Below, piece by piece: positions 7,461 through 14,834 of a stretch of 64,000 nt of DNA; within the stretch, counting starts at the first letter, position 1, and each line of letters opens with the position of its first letter. Origin of the DNA: Methylophilus glucosoxydans (GTDB taxonomy: Bacteria > Pseudomonadota > Gammaproteobacteria > Burkholderiales > Methylophilaceae); assembly GCF_042676145.1 (NCBI RefSeq), contig NZ_JBHTJW010000002.1:1550001-1614000 (forward strand), given 5' to 3'. The notes under the pieces were generated by a model, which saw only the letters and a list, made by a program, of their open reading frames with translations, did not search any database and was not told the origin of the DNA. The translations under genes and the position numbers were made by a program.

Positions 7461-9359
7461 ATGTTGGAAGCACTTAGAAAACATACACAAGGATGGATGG
7501 CAAAAATCATTCTGGCACTGATTGTGGTGCCGTTTGCATTGTTTGGCATTGACTCCTATTTGAATCAGGCGGGTGGACAGGTTGCAGTGGCTAAAGTTGA
7601 TGGCCAGAAGATATCCCTGCAGGAATATTCTAACGCCGTGGAAAATGCGCGTAACTATATGCAGTCCCAGGGACAAAAAGTCGATACGGCTTTGCTCGAA
7701 AGCCCGGCTTTCAAGCAATCTGTGCTGGAAGGCATCATTACACGTCGGCTGATTGAGGGTGCGATTCATGATTACCGCTTTAAAATCAGTGACGAGCAAC
7801 TCAGCCAGCATATTCTTGGCATGCCCGAGTTTCAAAGCAACGGTAAGTTTTCTGAGGAAACCTACAACCAGTTGCTGACACAAAACAAGCTGACACCAGC
7901 CAAATTTGAGCAGAGCATACGCAAAGACCTCGCGGTCCAGCAGGTAAGAGAAGGCCTGAGCAATCTGGTCTTTATGCCGAAAAAAGTCGCTGAGCAATCG
8001 CTGATGTCCGAGTTTGAACAGCGTGAAGTCAGCGTGACCGATATTAAAGTAGCTGACTTTATGAATCAGGTGACGGTGACGCCTGAGCAGGTACAAGCGT
8101 ATTACAACCAGCATAAAACTAAATTCATTGCACCAGCCAAGGTGAAGTTACAGTTTGCTTTGCTCTCTGCTGCAGGCCTGATGGGTCAAGTCAGCGTGAC
8201 TGACCAAGAAGTTAAGCAATACTATGATGAAAATGCGGCTAAATTTCAGGGCAATGAACAACGTCAGGCCAGCCATATTTTGATCGGCTTTAATAGCACT
8301 GCCACGCCTGCTGAAAAAGCCGCTGCCAAAGAAAAAGCAGAGTCCATCCTTAAGCAGGTGAAGGCGAATCCTAAGAGCTTTGAAAAGCTGGCGATTGAAT
8401 TCTCCCAAGACACAGGCTCAGCAGGCAAGGGCGGCGATTTAGGCAGTTTTGGCCGTGGTGCGATGGTCAAGCCTTTTGAGGATGCAGCCTTCTCGATGAA
8501 GGTTGGTGATATCAGCGATTTGGTGGAATCTGAGTTCGGCTACCATATCATCAAGCTGACAGGCATTACAGGCGAGTCTTCTGATTTTGATTCGATGAAG
8601 CTCAAAATCAAAGCCGAATTGTTGTTCCAGAAAGCACAAGCCAAGTATGCTGAATTGGCCGATGATTTTGGCAATACCGTGTATGAGCAATCTGGCAGCC
8701 TGGAGCCAGCGGTCAAGAAATTTAACCTTCAATTGCAGTCTTCTCCAGCCATGAGCAAAGATGAAGTCGCCAAGTTTTTCAAAAGCGATCGTTTTGCTTC
8801 CTTGGTGTTCTCCGATGACGTGCTTAAAGATAAACGCAATACCGAAGCCGTTGAGGTATCGCCGAATAACCTGGTATCTGCACGCGTGGTTGAGTACAGC
8901 CCAGAAGCGCCTCGTAGCTTTGATGAAGTAAAAGCCGGTATTGAAGGTTTGCTCAAAGCTGAAGCAGCAGATAAATTGGTGCAGCAAAAAGGCGAGGCCT
9001 TGTTGGCTGAGCTGAAAGCCGGTAAAGCAAGCAATGCAGACTGGATTACGCCCGTGACGGTTGATCGCAGAAATGCGCAGGGCTTGAGCGATGGTGTGAT
9101 GAGAAATGTGTTCAAGGTCAACACACATACACTGCCAGCATACTATGGCTTTAACGAGGCCAACAAAGGCTATACCGTGATTAAAGTGATTGCGGTGAAC
9201 CAGAAGCTCAAAGACCAGCCAGATGTGGCTGACAGAGCCTTTAAAGTGTATCAGATGGCACTGGGGGCAGAGATGTCACATGCTTATGTGGCTTCACTCA
9301 AAGCTAAGAAAGATATTCAGTTCAATGCCAAAGTGTTGTTATCCAAAGGTAACGAATAA
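7461..9359 (+). CDS. ppiD: peptidyl-prolyl cis-trans isomerase D, periplasmic folding factor
   Basis: This 632-residue protein is anchored in the inner membrane by one helix (about residues 14-32), with the rest in the periplasm. A SurA/PpiD-type chaperone N-domain (about 40-220) is followed by one parvulin domain (about 267-368), with QASHILI at its start and FGYHIIKL at its end, and a C-terminal chaperone region. PpiD works with SecYEG on newly exported proteins. The lon-hupB-ppiD order matches enterobacteria. A strong terminator follows. Confidence 0.95.
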   Translation: MLEALRKHTQGWMAKIILALIVVPFALFGIDSYLNQAGGQVAVAKVDGQKISLQEYSNAVENARNYMQSQGQKVDTALLESPAFKQSVLEGIITRRLIEGAIHDYRFKISDEQLSQHILGMPEFQSNGKFSEETYNQLLTQNKLTPAKFEQSIRKDLAVQQVREGLSNLVFMPKKVAEQSLMSEFEQREVSVTDIKVADFMNQVTVTPEQVQAYYNQHKTKFIAPAKVKLQFALLSAAGLMGQVSVTDQEVKQYYDENAAKFQGNEQRQASHILIGFNSTATPAEKAAAKEKAESILKQVKANPKSFEKLAIEFSQDTGSAGKGGDLGSFGRGAMVKPFEDAAFSMKVGDISDLVESEFGYHIIKLTGITGESSDFDSMKLKIKAELLFQKAQAKYAELADDFGNTVYEQSGSLEPAVKKFNLQLQSSPAMSKDEVAKFFKSDRFASLVFSDDVLKDKRNTEAVEVSPNNLVSARVVEYSPEAPRSFDEVKAGIEGLLKAEAADKLVQQKGEALLAELKAGKASNADWITPVTVDRRNAQGLSDGVMRNVFKVNTHTLPAYYGFNEANKGYTVIKVIAVNQKLKDQPDVADRAFKVYQMALGAEMSHAYVASLKAKKDIQFNAKVLLSKGNE

Positions 9360-9376
9360 TTAGCGAACTGAAGTGA

Positions 9377-9403
9377 AAAAAGGAGGGCGTAGCCCTCCTT
9401 TTT
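9377..9403 (+). terminator. intrinsic terminator after ppiD
   Basis: AAAAAGGAGGGC pairs with GCCCTCCTTTTT around GTA. The A and T flanks make it potentially bidirectional, so it may also end the convergent minus-strand gene at 9436. Confidence 0.9.
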
Positions 9404-9435
9404 ATTTAATGCCACCTTCTTATTGATGCGTTTGG

Positions 9436-10053
9436 CTAATTTAAAAATGTGCTAATCACGCGCTCTATAAAAGCGAGACCATCCATGGAAAACAGCCACG
9501 CTAATGCCGCGCAGTTCAGAATAATAGTTGCCCAAAAGGTCACTTGAAAAGAAAGCTTCTTTGATTTGTGGCGAAACAGTTTTTGGCCAATGATGGCCCC
9601 AGGCCAGCCACCGATCAAAGCCAAGAGATGCAACGTTTTTTCAGGTGTGCGCCTATGGTTGCGTTTGGCGGCCATCTTATCCAGCCTGTAAGCAATGAGT
9701 GTCCAACTGCTTGCCATTAAATATAATCCTAATACCCACAGAGGCAGTTTTCCGGCATACGCGGATATCGTCATGCAAAGAAGAAAAGTAATGGCAAATA
9801 ACAATAGCAACGAACCATCGTTTGATCGCACCGGTTCATCAATGTATTGAACACGCTCGGCTTTTAATTTCCCATTCACATCTTTTGTCACGGCATAAGT
9901 CACAATCTCATTGCCAATCGGGCGTCGATGGTGGTTTGAAAATGCAGTGATATGTACAAACACTTGCTTCCCGCCACTATTAGGCGTGATAAAGCCAAAA
10001 CCTTGTTCGTCTTTCCAGGTGGTAACTCTGCCTTGATAACGAATGTATTTCAT
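9436..10053 (-). CDS. cold-shock domain / DUF1294 membrane protein
   Basis: The 205-residue protein begins with a cold-shock nucleic-acid-binding domain (about 1-70) with RNP-type motifs GFGFI and VFVHI. Two or three hydrophobic segments and a C-terminal DUF1294 region follow (about 125-205, with RRTPEKTLH, ALIGGWPGA and HKSKK). Such fusions are widespread but their function is not established; RNA or DNA binding at the membrane is a guess from the domains. The gene sits between the ppiD terminator and the attC array. A GTTAGA core-like site lies 12 bases upstream of its start, so it may itself have arrived with the array. Confidence 0.85.
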   Translation of the reverse strand: MKYIRYQGRVTTWKDEQGFGFITPNSGGKQVFVHITAFSNHHRRPIGNEIVTYAVTKDVNGKLKAERVQYIDEPVRSNDGSLLLLFAITFLLCMTISAYAGKLPLWVLGLYLMASSWTLIAYRLDKMAAKRNHRRTPEKTLHLLALIGGWPGAIIGQKLFRHKSKKLSFQVTFWATIILNCAALAWLFSMDGLAFIERVISTFLN

Positions 10054-10089
10054 AATTCATCTTTGTTAGAGTCCGTTTGATCTGACTCG

Positions 10090-10188
10090 CTAGGTTTCGC
10101 CTTCATAGCGCATGAATTCTGCAATTCTTTGATAAGCTACCAAAGATAAGGAGACGAGAATGGCAGCAGCTTTTGCGAGCGTTCTCAT
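10090..10188 (-). CDS. possible 32-residue hydrophobic peptide in a cassette remnant
   Basis: An ATG nine bases beyond the R' core of attC-A opens a 32-codon frame. The product has a basic start (MRTLAK), a hydrophobic stretch of about 14 residues and a polar tail. The next core-like sequence (GACTCTAAC on the minus strand, 10065-10073) lies about 20 bases after the stop. This could be a minimal cassette encoding a membrane peptide, or non-coding filler. There is no ribosome binding site. Confidence 0.3.
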   Translation of the reverse strand: MRTLAKAAAILVSLSLVAYQRIAEFMRYEGET

Positions 10189-10194
10189 AAACCC

Positions 10195-10260
10195 GCTAAC
10201 GTTTGAACTAATCGGTGCCGGAGCGCAGCATTTTGGCGTCCGGTTGACGGACTTGTTAGC
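10195..10260 (-). other. attC-A recombination site (66 bp)
   Basis: Read on the minus strand the site begins GCTAACAAG and ends AACGTTAGC. Its inner arms ACCGGACGCC and GCGCTCCGGC are imperfectly complementary. This is the R''-L''...L'-R' layout of short attC sites such as that of aadA cassettes. The stop codon of the 10256-10798 gene lies inside the R'' core. Confidence 0.85.
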
Positions 10261-10798
10261 AGTATTTCGCGTCATGAGTGTTCGATACTTCTCGACTGTA
10301 TGCAGCTTCAAACTCAGTGAGTGTTCTGGCCTTGCCCCAAAGATCTGCGATGTACTCGAACTCTTGTTCGAAGGGCTCGCGGAATGCATCGACGTCGGTA
10401 GCGTATTCACAGTTTCTGCTGAGCATGACTAGCCAATTTGGATACCCAAGACTGACAAAGAGTTTGGTGAACTTGCCATTGAGCGACTCAATAGACTCGG
10501 CGCCAGACAAATACAAAGGCCGTAAACTCGCCACGTACTTTCCTGCAGCAAGTTGCTTGTCCAATGCCTCAGGGCCTTTGTAGCGCTCCAAAATCGTATG
10601 AGCCAACGGAGAAGCTTCTTCTAGTACTGTTGCTGCTGCAAGCAAGATAACGTCTAGATCATCGCCTTCTTGATTGAGCTCCAATCGTTCAATTGCCCAG
10701 TCGATGCACGGTTGTATCTCACCTACACCAAGAGTAAGCATCATGTAGTGGCGCTGAAGTTGGTCGATGGCTTCCATGAGACTGCTAACGTTTGACAT
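10256..10798 (-). CDS. cassette-encoded protein of unknown function (cassette 1)
   Basis: I do not recognise this 180-residue acidic protein. It looks mostly helical, has no signal peptide or membrane segment, and includes an EGDDLDVILLAAA stretch (about residues 44-56). The first ATG (10798) lies inside the R' core of attC-B, so codons 3-5 are the recombination core GTTAGC and neighbours; ATG 10777 (173 residues) is an alternative. The TAA stop overlaps attC-A. There is no Shine-Dalgarno site, so translation may be coupled to the cassette transcript. A defence or immunity role is common for such cassettes but is not shown here. Confidence 0.65.
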   Translation of the reverse strand: MSNVSSLMEAIDQLQRHYMMLTLGVGEIQPCIDWAIERLELNQEGDDLDVILLAAATVLEEASPLAHTILERYKGPEALDKQLAAGKYVASLRPLYLSGAESIESLNGKFTKLFVSLGYPNWLVMLSRNCEYATDVDAFREPFEQEFEYIADLWGKARTLTEFEAAYSREVSNTHDAKYC

Positions 10799-10893
10799 AA
10801 GGAGCTGGCGACATTGGTGGCTCCACCCTCGTTATTGAAAATTCCATCATCGAAGATTGCTTTCGCCAGTTCCTCTTGATGGATGGGTTAGGG
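10784..10893 (-). other. attC-B recombination site (110 bp)
   Basis: On the minus strand it runs from CCCTAACCC to AACGTTAGC. Arms AGAGGAACTGGCGA and TCGCCAGCTCCTT are almost complementary, leaving a variable terminal region of about 50 bases. That fits the longer class of attC sites. Both neighbouring genes overlap it: the cassette 2 stop lies in R'' and the cassette 1 start in R'. Confidence 0.85.
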
Positions 10894-11370
10894 GCTAACA
10901 TTAAACTCAACCTGGAAAATTACCTCACCACTGGTTTTAAGTGGTGTAAGGGCTTTTGTCTTGTCATAAAGTTCCTGCAGTACAGCTTCTTGTGCATTGC
11001 CTTGACTAGCAATTTGTACAACATGATGATTGGGTTGACAGTTGAATTGAAGAAGCACTCGGGCTGGAGCTATATTTTTTGCCAAAATGGCATGTGCCTC
11101 ATTTTCGGCTGATTTAATAAATGAGTCGAGCTCTTCAACAAGGACTCTTTCTTTCAAGTCAGGCTCACCAGTTAGAAGTCGGACGTTACTTATAGTTACT
11201 TTCTCGTTTTTGGCGACATTTTGCCCCTCTGGATTGTAGGTTTTAAATTCTCCATTGGTTAGATATGTGCGACCATCTACTGGATTTCCATAGCTAGACT
11301 CACCAAATACAAAGCTAGTAGATAAGAAAAAAAATAAACCCGTAATAGCAAGGCGATGCTTTAGTAGCAT
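10888..11370 (-). CDS. cassette-encoded exported protein of unknown function (cassette 2)
   Basis: The 160-residue product starts with a clear Sec signal peptide: basic MLLKHR, a hydrophobic core of about 14 residues, and probable cleavage after SFVFG (about residue 23). The mature part of about 137 residues has one Cys and no recognised domain. It is predicted to be periplasmic or secreted. The start lies 11 bases inside the cassette after attC-C, and the TAA stop falls in the R'' core of attC-B. Exported proteins are common in cassette arrays; the function is unknown. Confidence 0.7.
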   Translation of the reverse strand: MLLKHRLAITGLFFFLSTSFVFGESSYGNPVDGRTYLTNGEFKTYNPEGQNVAKNEKVTISNVRLLTGEPDLKERVLVEELDSFIKSAENEAHAILAKNIAPARVLLQFNCQPNHHVVQIASQGNAQEAVLQELYDKTKALTPLKTSGEVIFQVEFNVSP

Positions 11371-11380
11371 AGTATTAGCC

Positions 11381-11437
11381 CCTAACGTTTGAATTAAGGG
11401 GCGCCGTTAGGCGTCCCGCTTGAATGATGGGTTAGAG
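11381..11437 (-). other. attC-C recombination site (57 bp)
   Basis: On the minus strand it runs from CTCTAACCC to AACGTTAGG. The arms GCGGGACGCC and GGCGCCCC are separated by TAAC. This is close to the minimum length for an attC. The cassette 3 stop lies in its R'' core. Confidence 0.85.
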
Positions 11438-11827
11438 AGCATTTTCTACCTCTTGCCGTGCTGAATTTTCCCACACTCCTATATAGCTTTGGTCTGCTGT
11501 AAAATAACCCGAAAGAACTGGACCGTCACTAAAGTTCTCAGAGCTAAATTTATACTCTGTTTCAAGAGAGCCTAAAGTACTAAGTTTGAACTCAAAATAG
11601 ATGTTTTCTTCCATATTCGACCATTTTAGTTCAGTGCTTTTACCGACTGATGCATCAAGTTTCTTGAGTGTTTTGATTAGCAACAACCACTCACTTTTTT
11701 GAACAGTACATGTAAAAGCGCCCTGAAACTGCTGGGTTTTGACTTTGACGTTGGTATCCATCCACTCCTCACTATCGGGAAGTGATAAATCAATTTCACA
11801 TTCAAAAGCATGCCCAGTTATTTTCAT
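11432..11827 (-). CDS. cassette-encoded WapI-like immunity protein candidate (cassette 3)
   Basis: The 131-residue acidic cytosolic protein begins MKITGHAFECEI, has a central VKTQQFQGAFTCTVQ strand and ends near DQSYIGVWENSARQ. That pattern recalls the WapI/DUF6228 family of small beta-rich immunity-like proteins, but the match is from memory and weak. No active site is visible. Upstream, a lone core sequence (11833-11843) lies just before the start and attC-C follows the stop, so it is the first complete cassette when read in the minus direction. Confidence 0.6.
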   Translation of the reverse strand: MKITGHAFECEIDLSLPDSEEWMDTNVKVKTQQFQGAFTCTVQKSEWLLLIKTLKKLDASVGKSTELKWSNMEENIYFEFKLSTLGSLETEYKFSSENFSDGPVLSGYFTADQSYIGVWENSARQEVENAL

Positions 11828-12135
11828 TGTTGCGCTCTAACGTTAATTAGACCCCAAAAACGAACCTAAACTTTTATTTAGACTAGGGGCTATAAATATT
11901 AAAAAATAAATTTTAATAAAAATACAATATATTATATATTTTTAGTACACCATAATTAAATGAGAATTAAATTCTAGTGCACCTTTAATTGGTTTGTTTG
12001 TATTTTTTTGATTGCTTTGAAGATATTGTGTAATTTAGTGCATTGTTATTAAGCAGTGCAAGTATTCGGCATTTGGCCATAAAAAAACGCCTGGCTTTTA
12101 TCAGCGCAGGCGTTTTGTTTGACGAGTGGTCAGCC
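11828..12135. other. AT-rich intergenic region between cassette array and fabI
   Basis: This 308-base, very AT-rich stretch carries the orphan core site AACGTTAGAGC (minus strand, 11833-11843) and the fabI terminator. No integrase gene, full attC or convincing promoter is seen. It is where an attI site would be expected if the array were complete. Confidence 0.5.
12080..12117 (-). terminator. intrinsic terminator after fabI
   Basis: AAAACGCCTG and CAGGCGTTTT form the stem. Read on the minus strand it is followed by T-rich sequence. It ends the mltD-ABC-fabI transcript. Confidence 0.8.
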
Positions 12136-12921
12136 TTAGTCGATTTGACCAGCAGCAGTGATGTTCATGCCACCATCAACATAAGTGATTTCACCAGTCA
12201 CACCAGAGGCGAGGTCGCTGGTCAGGAAGGCGGCGACATTGCCAACTTCGTCGATGGTCACGTTACGGCGCAAGGCGGCGTGTTTTTCGTTAAAGCCGAT
12301 CATTTTGTCAAAGTCAGCGATGCCTGAGGCAGCCAGCGTTTTGATTGGGCCAGCAGAAACCGCGTTAACGCGGATGCCACGTGGACCAAGGCTTTGTGCC
12401 AGGTAACGGACATTAGCTTCCAAGCTAGCTTTGGCTACGCCCATGACGTTGTAGTTAGGCATGGTGCGTTCTGCGCCCAGATAGCTGATAGTCAACAGAC
12501 TGCCATTGCGGCCTTGCATCATCGGGTAGGCTGCTTTGGCCATCGCAGAGAAGCTGTAGGAGCTGATATCGTGTGCAATGCGGAAATATTCGCGGTCGAT
12601 TCTTTCGAGGTAGTCACCATCAAGGGCGACTTTAGGGACGAAAGCAATCGAGTGCACCAGGCTATCCAGGCCATCCCAGACTTTAGCCAGCTCTACAAAC
12701 AGGTTGTCGATTTGTGCATCTTCAGCAACGTCACAGGGGAGAACGATATCGGATTCAAAGTCTGCGGCCAAGTCACGCACACGCTTTTCGTGCTTGTCGA
12801 CTTGATAGGTAAATGCCAGTTCGGCACCTTCACGTTTCATTGCGGCTGCGATGCCATAAGCGATTGAACGGTTGCTCAGCAAACCGGCAATCAGAATTTT
12901 TTTTCCAGCAAGAAATGCCAT
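12136..12921 (-). CDS. fabI: enoyl-[acyl-carrier-protein] reductase (NADH)
   Basis: FabI reduces trans-2-enoyl-ACP in the last step of each fatty-acid elongation cycle. The 261-residue short-chain dehydrogenase fold has the FabI-specific nucleotide site near the N-terminus (GLLSNRSIAYGIA), the conserved SYLGAERTMPNYN segment and the catalytic Tyr-X6-Lys in YNVMGVAK. The C-terminal YVDGGMNI is typical. It starts 48 bases after the permease gene, so it may share the transcript of the upstream mltD-ABC genes. Confidence 0.97.
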   Translation of the reverse strand: MAFLAGKKILIAGLLSNRSIAYGIAAAMKREGAELAFTYQVDKHEKRVRDLAADFESDIVLPCDVAEDAQIDNLFVELAKVWDGLDSLVHSIAFVPKVALDGDYLERIDREYFRIAHDISSYSFSAMAKAAYPMMQGRNGSLLTISYLGAERTMPNYNVMGVAKASLEANVRYLAQSLGPRGIRVNAVSAGPIKTLAASGIADFDKMIGFNEKHAALRRNVTIDEVGNVAAFLTSDLASGVTGEITYVDGGMNITAAGQID

Positions 12922-12969
12922 GCTTGTTCCTGTGTGGTTGTTAGTTCGTTTGGTCAGTTGATTGAAGGG

Positions 12970-13794
12970 TTAGCGTACTGTGTTGGAACGTGGGTCGAAC
13001 ACATCCCGCAGGCCTTCGCCGAGCAGATTATACCCTAACACCGTGATTAAAATGGCAAGTCCGGGAAACACGGATAACCACCAGGCAAACTGGATATACT
13101 CTTTACCATCGGTGAGGATGTTGCCCCAGGAGGCTTGCGGCGGCTGTACGCCCAAGCCTAAAAAGCTGAGGCCAGACTCGAGGAGCACGGCGCTGGCGAT
13201 GCCCAGCACGACACTGACCAGAATAGGGGTGAGGCTGTTAGGCAGGCAATGCTTGAAAATAATGCGACTGTCCAGAGCACCGAGTGCCGTGGAAGCGGTG
13301 ACAAATTCACGTTGTGTCAGACTCAGGAATTCAGCGCGCACCAGCCGCGTGACGCCCATCCAGGAGGTGAGGCCGATGACCACCATGACGTTGGTGATCG
13401 AAGGACTTAAAAAGGCAATCACGGCTAAAATCAAGAAAAAACTGGGAATAGACAACATCAAATCAACCAGTCGCATGATCAGCGTATCTACCCAACCACG
13501 ATAGTAGCCAGCTAAAGCACCGAGCACGACCCCGATGGCAGTCGAAATCCCTACCGCGACCAGGCCTACCAATAGTGAGACGCGGCCGCCAAACAGCATC
13601 CGGCTCCAGACATCCCGCCCCAGACCATCGGTGCCCATCCAGTGCTGGCCCGAAGGCCCCACCAGAATCTGCTTGACCTGGATCGCATCCGGGTCATAAG
13701 GGGCAATCCAAGGCGCAAGTAGCGCCAGCAGCAAGATGATGCTGATAATGATCAACCCGGTTAGGGCTAAGGGATTTTGCAGGACTTTTTTCAT
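12970..13794 (-). CDS. peptide/nickel-type ABC transporter permease (DppC/YejE-like)
   Basis: The 274-residue inner-membrane protein has about six helices and the BPD_transp_1 coupling loop (EFVTASTALGA). The N-terminal region with GTDGLGRDVWSRML is typical of the DppC/OppC/YejE class. It pairs with the DppB-type permease encoded just upstream and the lipoprotein-type binding protein before that. No ATPase gene accompanies them, so energising subunits must come from elsewhere. The substrate is inferred only as an oligopeptide or similar. Confidence 0.9.
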   Translation of the reverse strand: MKKVLQNPLALTGLIIISIILLLALLAPWIAPYDPDAIQVKQILVGPSGQHWMGTDGLGRDVWSRMLFGGRVSLLVGLVAVGISTAIGVVLGALAGYYRGWVDTLIMRLVDLMLSIPSFFLILAVIAFLSPSITNVMVVIGLTSWMGVTRLVRAEFLSLTQREFVTASTALGALDSRIIFKHCLPNSLTPILVSVVLGIASAVLLESGLSFLGLGVQPPQASWGNILTDGKEYIQFAWWLSVFPGLAILITVLGYNLLGEGLRDVFDPRSNTVR

Positions 13795-13805
13795 GTCTGG
13801 ATAGC

Positions 13806-14831
13806 CTAGCGTTGTGGCATGACCCCTTTACGCAAACGCGGATCCGCCCACGCGTAGGCCAGATCAGCCAATAAGTTGCCCACCAGTGTCAGGGCTGAGC
13901 CTATGGTGAGTATGCCCATGACGACCGGGAAATCACGCATCATCACCGCTTCATAAAAGAGTTTACCCATGCCTGGAATGGCAAAAATGGTTTCTGCAAT
14001 CACCGAGCCGCCAATCAAGCCCGGCAGTGACAGGCCGACCAAAGTAATCAGTGGTAGCAGGGCATTGCGCAGAGCATGTCTATAAGTCACGACCCGGTCA
14101 CTCAAGCCCTTGGCGCGGGCGGTGATCACAAAGTCTTGGCTCAATACGTCCAGCATGCCGTTTTTCACAAACATGGTGACACCTGCGAGGCCCGTCAATG
14201 CTGGAATGATCACAGGCAAACACAAATGCATGAACAGATCCTGTGCTTGCTGCCAGGCGTTGAGTTGGTCGTAGTTGAGGCTATGCAGGCCAGAAATCGG
14301 AAACCAGGGGTGAATCACACCCAGCCAGTACATCAGCAACAGGGATAACCAGAAGCCGGGGATAGAAAAGCCAATAAAATTAAATAAGGTAATGCTTCGA
14401 TCTTGCCAATGACCATGTTTTTTGGCCGCCATGACACCCAGCGGAATCGCAAGGCTCAGCGTCAACAACAAACCAACTAAATTCATGAGCAAGGTCACTG
14501 GCAAGGCTTCTTCAATCATGCCCTTGGTGGTATTGCCGTCTTTGTCGGTTTCTGACCAAAACACCGGTTTTTGATGGCTGGCAAACGAATGGCCGAAATC
14601 AAGGTGCACCATGCGCTCCAGCCATAAGCCATACTGCACGATAATGGGTTTATCCAGATGATAAAGCTCACGCAGTTTTTGCCGTGACTCTTCTGAGGAT
14701 TTGGGGTCGAACGCAGATTCCGTACTGGTGATATCGCCAGGCGCCAGATGCATGATAAAAAACGAAATCAGACTGATGCCGATCAACATCGGGATCATCC
14801 ATAACACACGTCTGATTAAATAACGTAGCAT
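13806..14831 (-). CDS. peptide/nickel-type ABC transporter permease (DppB/YejB-like)
   Basis: The 341-residue inner-membrane permease begins MLRYLIRRVLWMIPMLIGIS, the classic DppB/OppB/YejB opening, and contains a large periplasmic loop (about 40-115). The coupling motif DFVITARAKGLSDRVV is intact. The ATG lies three bases after the stop of the binding-protein gene and the DppC-type permease follows 11 bases later, indicating one operon. Confidence 0.9.
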   Translation of the reverse strand: MLRYLIRRVLWMIPMLIGISLISFFIMHLAPGDITSTESAFDPKSSEESRQKLRELYHLDKPIIVQYGLWLERMVHLDFGHSFASHQKPVFWSETDKDGNTTKGMIEEALPVTLLMNLVGLLLTLSLAIPLGVMAAKKHGHWQDRSITLFNFIGFSIPGFWLSLLLMYWLGVIHPWFPISGLHSLNYDQLNAWQQAQDLFMHLCLPVIIPALTGLAGVTMFVKNGMLDVLSQDFVITARAKGLSDRVVTYRHALRNALLPLITLVGLSLPGLIGGSVIAETIFAIPGMGKLFYEAVMMRDFPVVMGILTIGSALTLVGNLLADLAYAWADPRLRKGVMPQR

Positions 14832-14834
14832 GTT

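Larger units (their letters stand above)
10065..11843 (-). mobile_element. integron-type gene cassette array without integrase (CALIN-like)
   Basis: Three attC-like sites (10195-10260, 10784-10893, 11381-11437) alternate with three small minus-strand genes. Each gene's TAA stop overlaps the RYYYAAC core of the attC downstream of it, the typical cassette arrangement. Isolated core-like sites flank the array at 10065-10070 and 11833-11843. No tyrosine recombinase gene (intI) exists in the 64-kb window. The array interrupts what looks like a conserved ppiD-fabI neighbourhood. The genes resemble nothing else in the window, and the first two show no clear Shine-Dalgarno site, a common cassette trait. 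Confidence 0.8.
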
